This document shows positions 40,371 through 49,189 of a stretch of 64,000 nt of DNA, one piece after another. Every line of letters starts with the position of its first letter. Position 1 is the first letter of the stretch. Under the pieces are notes generated by a model. The model did not search any database, was not told the origin of the DNA, and saw nothing but the letters and a program-made list of their open reading frames with translations. A program made the translations under genes and the position numbers. Origin of the DNA: CADEDH01 sp963732695 (GTDB taxonomy: Bacteria > Actinomycetota > Acidimicrobiia > Acidimicrobiales > SZUA-35); the NCBI GenBank assembly GCA_963732695.1, contig CAVTAP010000012.1:186001-250000 (forward strand), in the 5' to 3' direction.

Positions 40371-42662
40371 CTACTGGGTGGCGACGGCGGCCCGGTCTTC
40401 GGCCGCCGGGTTGCGCCAGGGCTCGCCGTCGGCCTCGATCAGCACCTGCACCAGCACGCCGGGCGTGATCTCGGCCCGCCCCTCCAGATCGGGCGCGATC
40501 GGGGTCATGCGCTGGTAGCCGACGGTGAACGGGTCGACCCCGTAGGTCAGCGGCGTGGTCTGGGCCAGCGGACCTCGGCCCACCGGCACGTCGCCGTACC
40601 ACAGCTCCAACTCGCCCCGGAACGGGCCGTCGGGCGTGAACCGGGCCGACACCTCCACCGGCCCTGCCGGCAGCTCGACCTCGGCCGACACGGTGGTGAG
40701 CACCGTGCCCAGCAGGTTGTTGACGTAGTGCAGCCGCCGCCCGGCGAGGTAGAGGGCGTAGCCGCCGCTGTGGCCGCCGTGGCCCACCAGCACCCCCTGG
40801 CACGGGGCGCCGCCGCCCGCTTCCGGCACCACCAGCGAGGCCGTGATGGTCCATCCCCGGTTGCGCAGGTTGGGGGCCATGGCCTCGGGGATCGACGAGA
40901 TGCCGGGCCGGTAGACGTAGCGGTTGCGGACGAAGCGGCGGTCGCCGTGGCGGCCGGGCTGGTTGTTGAGCGGCAGCACCTGGTGGCGCTCGGCCTCGGC
41001 CCACCACAGTGCCTGCAGCTCGGCCAGCCGTTCGGGGAACTGGGCGGCCACGTCGTGGCACTCGGAGAAGTCCGCGGCCACGTGGTACAGCTCCCACACG
41101 TCGTCGTCGAAGGAGCGGCGTCCGGCGTCCGACCCGTCGTAGACGAGACCGGCCGGCGGGTGGAACACCACCGCCTTCCACCCGTCGTGGTAGATGGCCC
41201 GGGAGCCGAGCATCTCGTAGTACTGGGTGGTGCGGACCTCGGGGGCGTCGTCGCCGGCCAGGGTGGGGGCGATGCTGGCCCCGTCGAACGGCGTCTGGGG
41301 CACGCCGTTGATCTCGGCCGGGGCCCCGATGCCGGCCAGGTCGAGGAGGGTGGGGGCGATGTCGATGGCGTGGACGTACTGGTGGCGGGTGCCGCCGGGG
41401 TGGCCGAGGCGGGCCGGCCAGTGGAGGATGAACGGGTCGCACACCCCGCCCTCGTGGGTGTCGCGCTTGAACCGCTTGAGCGGGGTGTTGCCGGCCCAGG
41501 CCCAGCCCCAGGGATAGTGGTTGTTGGCCCGGGGCGTGCCCAGGTCGTCGATCCGGCGCAGGTTCTCCTCCAGGCTTTCGGGCACGAAATTGAAGAAGTA
41601 CTGCTCGTTGAACGAGCCCTGCGGCCCGCCCTCGGCCGACGCCCCGTTGTCGCTCATCACGATCACCACCGTGTTGTCGAGCTCGCCCAACTGGTCGACG
41701 AAATCAACCAGCCGGCCCACCTGGGCGTCGGTGTGGGTCATGAACCCGGCGTACACCTCCATCATCCTTGTGTAGAGCCGGCGCTCGTCGGCGCTGAGCG
41801 TGTGCCACGCCGGCACCCACGACGGCCGGGGCGACAGCTCGGTGCCCGGCGGCAGCAGGCCCGACGCCACCTGCCGCTCGAACACCGCCTCCCGCCAGGC
41901 GTCCCACCCCTGGTCGAACTGGCCCCGGTAGGGCTCGATGAACGAGGCCGGGGCCTGGTGGGGGGCATGGCAGGCCCCGGGGGCGAGGTAGCAGAAGAAC
42001 GGCTTGTCGGCCGAGTAGGCCCGCAGGTCGCTGATCCAGGTGACGGCGTGGTCGACCAGGTCTTCGGTGAGGTGGTAGCCCTCCTCGGGGGTGCGGGGTG
42101 GCGGCACCTGGTGGTTGTCGGCGATCAGGTCGGGGTGGTACTGATCGGTCTCGCCGGCCAGGAACCCGTAGAACCGCTCGAAACCCTTCGACAGCGGCCA
42201 GCGGTGCCGGGGGCCGCCCAGCGTCATCTCCGAGGCCGGCGCCAGGTGCCACTTGCCCAGGGCGAACGTGGCGTAGCCACCGCGGACCAGGATCTCGGGC
42301 AGGAAGCCGTTGTGGGGCTGGATGTGGGCGTCGTAGCCGGGAAAGCCCGACGAGAACTCGACGATGCGGGCCATGCCCGAGGCGTGGTGGTTGCGGCCCG
42401 TCATCAGGCAGGCCCGGGTGGGGGAGCACAGGGCCGTGGTGTGGTAGTTGGCGTAGCGCAGACCGCCGGCGGCCAGCCGGTCGAAGGTGGGCGTGGCGAT
42501 GTCGGCCCCGTAGCAGCCGAACTGGGCGTAGCCCACGTCGTCGAGCAGCACGAGCACGATGTTGGGCGCCCCCTCGGGCGGCCGGCGGAGCGGGGGCCAG
42601 GCCGCCTCCGAGTCGGCGAAGGTGCGCCCGATCCTGCCGGTGAAGTCTTCCCGCCTGCTCAT
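40371..42662 (-). CDS. Type I arylsulfatase
   Basis: 763 residues. Metal-binding IVLVLLDDVGYAQFGCYG near the N-terminus, then the formylglycine motif LCSPTRACLMTGRNHH, whose Cys is oxidised by a formylglycine-generating enzyme or anaerobic SME. Further blocks: GYATFALGKWHLAP, FCYLAPGACHAPHQAP, VIVMSDNGASAEGG. No signal peptide, so cytoplasmic or exported by other means. About 200 C-terminal residues beyond the catalytic core form beta-rich sequence, as in the long alkyl/arylsulfatase group. ATG at 42662 follows AGGGGGAT. No maturation enzyme gene is nearby. Confidence 0.93.
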   Translation of the reverse strand: MSRREDFTGRIGRTFADSEAAWPPLRRPPEGAPNIVLVLLDDVGYAQFGCYGADIATPTFDRLAAGGLRYANYHTTALCSPTRACLMTGRNHHASGMARIVEFSSGFPGYDAHIQPHNGFLPEILVRGGYATFALGKWHLAPASEMTLGGPRHRWPLSKGFERFYGFLAGETDQYHPDLIADNHQVPPPRTPEEGYHLTEDLVDHAVTWISDLRAYSADKPFFCYLAPGACHAPHQAPASFIEPYRGQFDQGWDAWREAVFERQVASGLLPPGTELSPRPSWVPAWHTLSADERRLYTRMMEVYAGFMTHTDAQVGRLVDFVDQLGELDNTVVIVMSDNGASAEGGPQGSFNEQYFFNFVPESLEENLRRIDDLGTPRANNHYPWGWAWAGNTPLKRFKRDTHEGGVCDPFILHWPARLGHPGGTRHQYVHAIDIAPTLLDLAGIGAPAEINGVPQTPFDGASIAPTLAGDDAPEVRTTQYYEMLGSRAIYHDGWKAVVFHPPAGLVYDGSDAGRRSFDDDVWELYHVAADFSECHDVAAQFPERLAELQALWWAEAERHQVLPLNNQPGRHGDRRFVRNRYVYRPGISSIPEAMAPNLRNRGWTITASLVVPEAGGGAPCQGVLVGHGGHSGGYALYLAGRRLHYVNNLLGTVLTTVSAEVELPAGPVEVSARFTPDGPFRGELELWYGDVPVGRGPLAQTTPLTYGVDPFTVGYQRMTPIAPDLEGRAEITPGVLVQVLIEADGEPWRNPAAEDRAAVATQ

Positions 42663-42705
42663 GCGCTCTATCCCCCTGGATCACGTGTTTGGGGCGAGCT
42701 TAGGT

Positions 42706-42744
42706 GTCGCCTTCGGCGACCTTGAGTTTCGCCTACGGCGAAAC
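42706..42744. terminator. Two adjacent short hairpins, likely terminator of the MFS gene
   Basis: GTCGCCTTCGGCGAC (42706-42720) and GTTTCGCC-TAC-GGCGAAAC (42726-42744) lie back to back between the MFS stop and the sulfatase start. Both have GCC-TNC-GGC cores. No T-run is visible. Read from the minus strand they follow the MFS stop by 24 bp. Confidence 0.5.
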
Positions 42745-42768
42745 GTCAGATCGAGGGTGTGACAGGCT

Positions 42769-44046
42769 TCAGCGGACCGAGAGCACCTCGGGTCGCAACT
42801 TCACCCACACCGCGATCCCGACCAGGCCGGTGAGGTTGAACACGACCAGGGCGGTGGGCGCGCCCACCTCCTGGGCCAGCTCCCCCAGGGCGTACATCCC
42901 CACCGGCAGGGCGCCGATGGCCATCGACAGCAGGCCCATGGCCCGGCCCCGCATCTCGTCGCTGGTGGAGGTGATGGCCAGCGCCGTCTGGGTCGATCCG
43001 AACAGGCCCATGGCCAGCCCGGCGGTGAAGGCCGAGGCCACGATCACCGGGTACCGGGGGACGGTGGCCAGGCCCAGGATGAGCACGCAGGCCGCCATCG
43101 AGCCGGACACGTAGGCCTTCCCGGCATGGGGGCGGCGGGCCGCCACCCAGTAGGAGCCGATCATCATGCCCAGCCCGGTGGCCGCGGCGATGAGGCCCGT
43201 CATCGAGGGGGTGGCGTCGACCCGCTTGGCGATCACCTGGATGATGGGGGTGAAGGAGAAGTGGAAGAAGTCGACGAACACCGTCACGCCCAGGATCGAC
43301 ACCAGCGCCGGATTGGCCGGCAGGGCCCGGAAGCCGTCGGCCACGGTGGAGAAGAACGGCGGCCGGCTTCCGGCCGCCGGCGGTGGCGCGGCCCGCACCG
43401 GCGACGGCACCCGCCACATGATGGTCACCGCCACCACCAGCCCGCCCACCACCACGAAGTAGGCCGGGCCCACGCCCAGAGTCTGGATCACGGTGCCACC
43501 GATGAGCGCCCCCATGGCCAGCCCGGCGGCGGAGCTGAGCATCTCGAGGGCCATGGCCCCGGTCACGTGCTCGGCCCCCACCAGGTCGTAGATCATGGCC
43601 CGGCGTACGGTCATGTCGACCACCCACCCGATGCCCACGGCCACCATGAAGGGGTAGATCATCCACACCCGGAGCTGATCCCGGAGGGCCAGGACCCCCA
43701 TGAGCGAGGTGAGCGGGATCATGAGCGCGAGCTGGGCCAGCACCACCCGGCGCCGATCGAACCGGTCCGACACGGCCCCGCCGATGAGCCCGGCGAACAG
43801 CAGCGGGCCCCACATGAAGCTGCCGGTGAGCTGGACGAGGCGGGGCGAGTCGGTCAGGTCGTTGGCCACGTAGGCGCCGAGGAATCCCATGGCCCACCGG
43901 CCGATGTTCCAGATCCAGCCGGCGGCCCACACCTTGGGGAAGTGCCGGGCCCGCAGCGAGGCGAAGGCGCCCTGGCCGGCGCCGGCGGCCGGGGTGGAGA
44001 GGCCGGAGTCGGCAGCGCCGGCCCGTGGAGGTTCTGTGGTGGTCAT
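42769..44046 (-). CDS. MFS transporter (MFS_3/EntS-like)
   Basis: 425 residues with about 12 membrane segments. LIGGAVSDRFDRRRVVLAQL is the conserved loop after helix 2; GAMALEMLSSAAGLAMGALI, DEMRGRAMGLLSMAIGALPV and the overall pattern match the enterobactin-exporter-like MFS_3 family, which exports siderophores or hydrophobic compounds. A 30-residue Ala/Gly-rich cytoplasmic tail leads in. ATG at 44046. Divergent from the phosphotransferase gene, with the R2 repeats between. Confidence 0.9.
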   Translation of the reverse strand: MTTTEPPRAGAADSGLSTPAAGAGQGAFASLRARHFPKVWAAGWIWNIGRWAMGFLGAYVANDLTDSPRLVQLTGSFMWGPLLFAGLIGGAVSDRFDRRRVVLAQLALMIPLTSLMGVLALRDQLRVWMIYPFMVAVGIGWVVDMTVRRAMIYDLVGAEHVTGAMALEMLSSAAGLAMGALIGGTVIQTLGVGPAYFVVVGGLVVAVTIMWRVPSPVRAAPPPAAGSRPPFFSTVADGFRALPANPALVSILGVTVFVDFFHFSFTPIIQVIAKRVDATPSMTGLIAAATGLGMMIGSYWVAARRPHAGKAYVSGSMAACVLILGLATVPRYPVIVASAFTAGLAMGLFGSTQTALAITSTSDEMRGRAMGLLSMAIGALPVGMYALGELAQEVGAPTALVVFNLTGLVGIAVWVKLRPEVLSVR

Positions 44047-44129
44047 GACGGCACCCCCGGTGCGTCGACCGCCAGCCCGGTCCGTCGAGCGCGGTCGGTT
44101 CCCTGTCTAGCGCCCCGCCGGCCCGCGTC

Positions 44130-44238
44130 CGAATCCCGGTGCCGGGGGCACCGCCGGTGGTGCCTGATGCACCGAGATTCGGGGCGTCGGGATCTCGGTG
44201 CACGGCGCCCCGCCGGTGGTGCCTGATGCACCGAGATT
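44130..44238. repeat. R2 palindromic repeats, left pair
   Basis: Two adjacent palindromic units upstream of the phosphotransferase gene. Unit 1 (44130-44181) is degenerate. Unit 2 (44192-44237) runs ATCTCGGTGCACGGCGC ... GGTGGTGCCTGATGCACCGAGAT. The 3' arm of unit 1 and 5' arm of unit 2 also pair (TGCACCGAGAT with ATCTCGGTGCA, perfect 11 bp). The same unit occurs in opposite orientation downstream of the gene. Confidence 0.8.
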
Positions 44239-44298
44239 CGGGGCGTCGGCCGGCGGTATTCGCTGGAGCCGCTCGGCGGTCGGTGCCAGGGTGGGTCG

Positions 44299-45600
44299 GT
44301 GACGTCCTCCGGTAGCGAACCGCCCCCGGCGCCGCCCCCGTCGGGTGGCCGGCTCGTCACCCTCGTCCTGTGCTCGGCCCGGCACGGGGTACTGGGGGCG
44401 CTCGAACCGTTCACCGTCGACACGCCGGTCTGGCAGGAGGTGGGCGACGTCGTGGCCGGGGCCCGGGCCCGGTTCGGCCTGGACATGACCGTGCTGCGGT
44501 TGTTGCGGGGGCGGTCGGGTCGGGTGCCGTTCGGGGGTGAGGTGGTCTATCTGGCCGAGGTCGGGGCCGCAACGCCGGCCCGCCTCCCCGTGCTGCGAGC
44601 CGTCGGGTCGATGGGGTTGGCGGGTGACCTGCTGGCCCCCGCCCCCGGCCGGGCCGCCTACGCCGCCATCGGGGGCCCGGCGGCCGAGGTGGCCTGGGCC
44701 CACGAACGCCTGGAGGCGGCCGGCCGCCCGACCACCGGTCGGGCCGAGCAGATCCGGACGTGGAACCTGTCGAGCCTGTGGCGCATCCCGACTGCCGACG
44801 GGCCCGTGTGGCTCAAGTCGGTGCCGTCGTTCCTGGCCCACGAGGGCCCGCTGATGATCTGGCTGGCCCGATCGGGGGCCGCCCCCGGCCCGGCCGCCGT
44901 GCCCCTCGTGCTGGCCGCCGAGCCGGGGCGCACGCTGCTGGACCACGTCGGCGGCGACGACCAGTGCCACGCCACGGGTCCCGTCACCGCCGGCTTCCTG
45001 CCCCCGCTGATCGGGCTGCAGGCCGCCGCCCGGACCCGGCTCGACGAGTTGGCCACGCTCGGTGTCCCCGACCACCGCCACCTCGACCTTGCCGCCGCCG
45101 CCGGCCGGCTGGCCGCCCAGGTGGACGCGGAGCTGACGCCGGCCGACCGTCAGGCGGTCGACCAGCTCCTGGCCGGTCTCCCCCGGCGCCTCGCCGCCCT
45201 CGACGCCTGCGGCCTGCCGCCCACGCTCGTCCACGGCGACTTCCATCCCGGCAACGTCCGGGCGGGGTCGGGCCGGGCCCCCGTGGTGCTCGACTGGGGC
45301 GACAGCTCGATCGGCACGCCGGCCCGGGACCTGGCCCACCTCCTGGCCCATCTCGAACCGGGCGATCGGGCGCCGGCCCTCAGCCGGGCGGCCCGGTGCT
45401 GGCGGGAGGCGGTGCCCGGTTGCGATCCGGCCCGGGCCGCCGCTCTGGCCGGTCCCGTGGCGGCGCTGGCTGCCGCCCTGGCCTGGCAGGGCTTCCTCGA
45501 CCGGATCGAGCCCGACGAGCGGGCGTACCACGAGGGGGATCCGGCCGTCGGCCTGGCCCGGGCCGCCCACGTCGCCGCCCAGTCGGGTGGCACGAGCTGA
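44299..45600 (+). CDS. Aminoglycoside-phosphotransferase (APH) family kinase
   Basis: 433 residues. The kinase core holds WRIPTADGPVWLKSVPSFLA (Lys-containing N-lobe), catalytic VHGDFHPGNVRAG and metal-binding VVLDWGDSSIG. The first 150 residues (LVTLVLCSARHGVLGALEPF and on) are an extra N-terminal domain resembling NUDIX-like or unknown folds. APH-fold enzymes phosphorylate many small molecules, so antibiotic resistance should not be assumed. GTG start at 44299. Flanked on both sides by R2 palindromes in inverse orientation, hinting at mobilisation as a cassette. Confidence 0.85.
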   Translation: MTSSGSEPPPAPPPSGGRLVTLVLCSARHGVLGALEPFTVDTPVWQEVGDVVAGARARFGLDMTVLRLLRGRSGRVPFGGEVVYLAEVGAATPARLPVLRAVGSMGLAGDLLAPAPGRAAYAAIGGPAAEVAWAHERLEAAGRPTTGRAEQIRTWNLSSLWRIPTADGPVWLKSVPSFLAHEGPLMIWLARSGAAPGPAAVPLVLAAEPGRTLLDHVGGDDQCHATGPVTAGFLPPLIGLQAAARTRLDELATLGVPDHRHLDLAAAAGRLAAQVDAELTPADRQAVDQLLAGLPRRLAALDACGLPPTLVHGDFHPGNVRAGSGRAPVVLDWGDSSIGTPARDLAHLLAHLEPGDRAPALSRAARCWREAVPGCDPARAAALAGPVAALAAALAWQGFLDRIEPDERAYHEGDPAVGLARAAHVAAQSGGTS

Positions 45601-45660
45601 CCACCCCACGTCCGGCCTGGCCTCGCCCGGGCTGCCCACCACCGAGTTTGCTGCCGGTTT

Positions 45661-45763
45661 CTCGGTGCGTCAGGAACCATCGGCGGTGCGCCGTGCACCG
45701 AGTTGCTACCGGCCGGTTTCTCGGTGCGTCAGGCACCACGGGTGGTGCGCCGTGCACCGAGAT
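45661..45763. repeat. R2 palindromic repeats, right pair (inverted)
   Basis: Two units, 45661-45702 and 45720-45763, each running CTCGGTGCGTCAGG ... GGTGCGCCGTGCACCGAG. They are the reverse complement of the left units and closely match them. They lie between the phosphotransferase stop and the PPOX start. Confidence 0.8.
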
Positions 45764-45796
45764 CTGGACGGGGGTGGCTCCGGTAGCGTGAGCGGG

Positions 45797-46267
45797 ATGA
45801 GCGATGACTGGAGTGCGCTGACGTGGGCCGACGTGCTGGCCGAGATCGAGCGCCAGGGGCGCGACGCCTTCGTGGCGTCGGTGACGCCCGGTGGTCGCCC
45901 CCACCTGGCCATCGTGTGGCTGGTGGTGGTCGACGACACGGTCCATTTCGTGGGCGACCGCACTTCGGTGAAGGTCCGCAACCTGGCCGCCACCCCGGCC
46001 GTGGCCTGCCACTGGCAGGTGCCGGACGACGACCGCCGTCAGTTGATGATCCAGGGCGAGGCGTCGCTGGTGGAGGACCCGACGGCCCGCCGGCACCTGT
46101 GGAGCAGCGGTGCCTGGGGCGACCTGGCCCAGTGGTACCAGAGCTCCGACGACCTCCAACTGGCCTTCGTCCGCATCGACGCCACCCGGGCCTCGATCGT
46201 GGAGCAGGCCGGCGCCGGCCCCCGCTCCCGCTGGCGGGCCGGCGACACCGCCCCCGCCGCCGGCTGA
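45797..46267 (+). CDS. Pyridoxamine 5'-phosphate oxidase-fold (split beta-barrel) flavoprotein
   Basis: 156 residues. DAFVASVTPGGRPHLAIVWL, DTVHFVGDRTSVKVRNLAAT and HWQVPDDDRRQLMIQGEASL match the PPOX family, many actinobacterial members of which bind F420 or FMN and reduce small molecules. ATG at 45797 is chosen; GTG at 45788 is an alternative. The stop codon TGA touches the left arm of R1 copy e. Specific role unknown. Confidence 0.88.
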   Translation: MSDDWSALTWADVLAEIERQGRDAFVASVTPGGRPHLAIVWLVVVDDTVHFVGDRTSVKVRNLAATPAVACHWQVPDDDRRQLMIQGEASLVEDPTARRHLWSSGAWGDLAQWYQSSDDLQLAFVRIDATRASIVEQAGAGPRSRWRAGDTAPAAG

Positions 46268-46376
46268 TCTGCGCGACGAAAACCGCGACACGCCGTCGAT
46301 CTGCGCCGCGAAACCACCGAAGATCGTCGAAAACGTGACGCAGTTGGCGGCGGGGGCGCGATTTTCGTGACGCAGT
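46266..46376. repeat. R1 palindromic element, copy e
   Basis: Full copy. Outer arms CTGCGCGACGAAAACCGCG (46269-46287) and CGCGATTTTCGTGACGCAG (46357-46375) pair at 16 of 19 positions. Inner arms CTGCGCCGCG (46301-46310) and CGTGACGCAG (46334-46343) pair at 8 of 10. It starts within the PPOX stop and ends 24 bp before the next gene. Confidence 0.8.
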
Positions 46377-46399
46377 TGGCGGCTCTAACTTCGGAACCC

Positions 46400-47902
46400 A
46401 TGAGCGCCCAGAACCGAACCAAGCGAAGGATCATCATCATCGGGGCCGGGCCAGGCGGGATCTGCGCCGCCATCGGGCTGCGCCAGGCCGGCTACGACGA
46501 CATCGTCGTGCTCGACAAGGCCGACGGCGTGGGCGGCACCTGGTGGCACAACAGCTACCCGGGCTGCGCCTGCGACGTGCCCACCCACCTCTACTCCTTC
46601 TCCTTCGAGCTCAACACCGGCTGGAGCCGGCCCTACGCCACCCAGCCCGAGATCCAGCGTTACATGGAGCACGTGGTCGACACCTATGGGGTCCGGCCGA
46701 TGCTCCGCCTCGGCACCGGGGTGAAGGGGTGCTACTGGGACGACGAGTGCCTCGTGTGGCGGGTGCTCACCGACACCGGCGAGGAGCTGGAGGCCGACGT
46801 GGTGGTGAGCGCCATCGGCATGTTCAACGAGCTGAGCTGGCCGTCGATCCCCGGGATGGACAGCTTCGGCGGCACCCTGTTCCACTCCGCCCGCTGGCGC
46901 CACGACCACGACCTCACCGGCCGCAAGGTGGCCGTGATCGGCAGCGCCGCCAGCGCCGTGCAGTTCGTGCCCGAGATCGCCGCCCGCACCGACGCCCTCC
47001 ACGTGTACCAGCGCACGGCCAACTGGGTGCTGCCCAAGGACGACACCCCGTTCGACACCGAGACCCTGGCCGAGCTCCAGGCCAACCCGATCACGGTCCG
47101 CCAGCGGCGCTGGAAGCTGTGGCGGGAGCTCAACCACTTCACCCAGTTCGACGACGACGTGCTGCTGGGCAAGGCCGAGCGGGCCGGGCTGCGCAACATC
47201 GCCCTGGTCCAGGACCCGGCGGTGCGGGCCAAGCTCACCCCCACCGAGCCCTACGGCTGCAAGCGTCCCCTGATCTCCAACGACTGGTACCCCACGTTCA
47301 ACCTGCCCCAGGTGGAGCTGGTGACCGACCCCATCGAGCGGATCACCGAACGGGGTGTGGTCACCGCCGACGGGGTGGAGCGGGAGGTCGACACGATCAT
47401 CGTGGCCACCGGCTTCCAGGTGCAGCGGTACCTGTCGGCCCTGGAGGTCACGGGCCGCAACGGGGTGGTCCTGAACGAGGCGTGGGCCGACGGGGCCCAG
47501 GCCTACCTCGGCATCACCACCAGCGGATTCCCCAACCTGTTCATGCTGTACGGGCCGAACACGAACCAGGGCTCGATCATCTACATGATCGAGTGCCAGG
47601 TGGCGTACCTCGTGCGCCAGGTGCAGCGCCTCGACGCCGAGGGCCTGGTGTGGCTCGACCTCAAGCCCGAGGTCCAGGCGGCGTACAACGACAGGATCCA
47701 GGAGGAGCTGGAGCGGTTCGACGTGTGGAAGCACGAGTGCAACCACTACTACCGGGCCCCGTCGGGTCGGATCGTCACCCAATTCCCGGGCGACATGGCC
47801 AACTACCGGGAGCGCACCTCGCAGCCCGATCCCGACGCCTACGCCGCCGGCACCGGCCACCCCTTCGGCACCCGGGTCCGCCTCGGCGTCTCGCCACAGT
47901 GA
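46400..47902 (+). CDS. Baeyer-Villiger-type flavin monooxygenase
   Basis: 500 residues. FAD Rossmann IIIIGAGPGGICAAIGLRQA with ADGVGGTWWHNSYPGCACDV; BVMO-like fingerprint FGGTLFHSARWRHD; NADPH site VAVIGSAASAVQFVPEIA, in which GxAxxA replaces the usual GxGxxG, a known variant. Shares the fold with the BVMO at 13.4 kb but is clearly a different subfamily. The stop overlaps a GTG that could start the next CoA-transferase gene, so these are probably one operon oxidising a ketone or aldehyde before CoA activation. Confidence 0.92.
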   Translation: MSAQNRTKRRIIIIGAGPGGICAAIGLRQAGYDDIVVLDKADGVGGTWWHNSYPGCACDVPTHLYSFSFELNTGWSRPYATQPEIQRYMEHVVDTYGVRPMLRLGTGVKGCYWDDECLVWRVLTDTGEELEADVVVSAIGMFNELSWPSIPGMDSFGGTLFHSARWRHDHDLTGRKVAVIGSAASAVQFVPEIAARTDALHVYQRTANWVLPKDDTPFDTETLAELQANPITVRQRRWKLWRELNHFTQFDDDVLLGKAERAGLRNIALVQDPAVRAKLTPTEPYGCKRPLISNDWYPTFNLPQVELVTDPIERITERGVVTADGVEREVDTIIVATGFQVQRYLSALEVTGRNGVVLNEAWADGAQAYLGITTSGFPNLFMLYGPNTNQGSIIYMIECQVAYLVRQVQRLDAEGLVWLDLKPEVQAAYNDRIQEELERFDVWKHECNHYYRAPSGRIVTQFPGDMANYRERTSQPDPDAYAAGTGHPFGTRVRLGVSPQ

Positions 47903-47907
47903 CCGCC

Positions 47908-49116
47908 ATGACGACGACGGGCGCCGGGCCGATGGACGGAGTGAAGGTGGTCGAGATCGGCCTGTGGCTGGCCGGGCCGGCCTGCGGGGCGATCCTGGCC
48001 GACTGGGGCGCCGATGTGGTGAAGATCGAGCCGCTCGACGGCGACCCGTTCCGGGGCTACGCCTACCTGTTCGGGGGCGAGGCCAACCCACCGTTCGAGC
48101 TCGACAACCGGGGTAAGCGGTCGATCGCCCTGGACCTGCGCCAGCCGGCGGGGCTCCAGGTGGCGCTCGACCTGTTGGCCGAGGCCGACGTGCTCGTCAC
48201 CAACTACCGCCCCGGCGGGCTGGAGCGCCTGGGGCTCAGCTGGCCCGAGGTCCATGCCCACAACCCCCGCCTCGTCTACCTGTCGCTCACCGGCTACGGG
48301 CTGGACGGTCCGGAGCGGGACCGGGCGGCCTACGACATGGGCGCCTTCTGGGCCCGGGCCGGGGTGGCGGCCTCGCTCACCCTGCAGGGCCAGCCCCTGC
48401 CCTACCAGCGGGGTGGGATGGGCGACCACATGACCGGCCTGGCCGCCGCCGGCGGGGTGGCGGCCGCCCTGTTCCGCCGGGAGCGCACGGGCGAGGGCAC
48501 GCTGGTGGAGACGTCGATGCTGCGCCTCGGCATGTACCAGATGGGCACCGACCTGAGCGCCAACGTCCGCCTCGGCACCAAGACGTTCGCCACCCCCCTC
48601 CACGAGGCGGTCAACCCCCTGCTCACCGGCTACCAGGGGTCCGACGGGGAGTGGTTCTGGCTGCTGTGCCTGGAGGGCGACCGCCACTGGCCGAGGGTGC
48701 TGGCCGCCCTCGACCAGCCCGAGCTGGGCGACGACCCCCGGTTCAACTCCATCGAGGGTCGGGGGGCCAACGCCAAAGCGGTGGCGGCTCAGCTGCAGAC
48801 CATCTTCGCCACCCGCAGCCGCGACGAGTGGGGCGAGATCTTCGACCGGGAGGGCGTGTGGTGGGCCCGGGTCCAGCACACCCACGACCTGGTGGACGAC
48901 CCCCAGGCGGCCGCCGCCCGGGGCTTCGTCGACATGCCCCTGGCCGACGGCACCACGGTTCGCATGGTGGCCACCCCGGTGGACTTCGACGGCCGGTCGC
49001 CCGAGATCGGCCAGCCCACCCCCGAGCTGGGCCAGCACACCGAGCTGGTGCTGCTGGAGCTGGGCCGCACCTGGGACGAGATCGAGGAACTGCGGGCGGC
49101 CGGCGTCATCGCGTAG
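47908..49116 (+). CDS. CaiB/BaiF family CoA transferase
   Basis: 402 residues, class III CoA transferase. MDGVKVVEIGLWLAGPACGA and LADWGADVVKIEPLDGDPFR at the N-terminus, LDNRGKRSIALDL, and catalytic Asp in GGMGDHMTGLAAAGG. ATG at 47908; GTG at 47899 overlaps the BVMO stop in GTGA and is an equally likely start. Moves CoA between an acyl-CoA donor and a carboxylic acid substrate. Confidence 0.92.
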   Translation: MTTTGAGPMDGVKVVEIGLWLAGPACGAILADWGADVVKIEPLDGDPFRGYAYLFGGEANPPFELDNRGKRSIALDLRQPAGLQVALDLLAEADVLVTNYRPGGLERLGLSWPEVHAHNPRLVYLSLTGYGLDGPERDRAAYDMGAFWARAGVAASLTLQGQPLPYQRGGMGDHMTGLAAAGGVAAALFRRERTGEGTLVETSMLRLGMYQMGTDLSANVRLGTKTFATPLHEAVNPLLTGYQGSDGEWFWLLCLEGDRHWPRVLAALDQPELGDDPRFNSIEGRGANAKAVAAQLQTIFATRSRDEWGEIFDREGVWWARVQHTHDLVDDPQAAAARGFVDMPLADGTTVRMVATPVDFDGRSPEIGQPTPELGQHTELVLLELGRTWDEIEELRAAGVIA

Positions 49117-49189
49117 CCAGGCCTGGCCAGGCCCGCCTCCCGCGGGGGAGAATCGGGGCACATATCAGTCAGAGCAGGGGGGAAACGCC

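Noticed and set aside
40341..42725. A 794-residue plus-strand frame opposite the sulfatase
   Set aside because: The sulfatase on the minus strand has all family motifs; the opposite frame has none and shows the same His/Gly/Arg-rich shadow composition.
44299..45600. Calling the APH-fold gene an aminoglycoside resistance gene
   Set aside because: Only the generic kinase motifs are visible; the family covers many substrates and the large extra N-terminal region is not typical of resistance enzymes.
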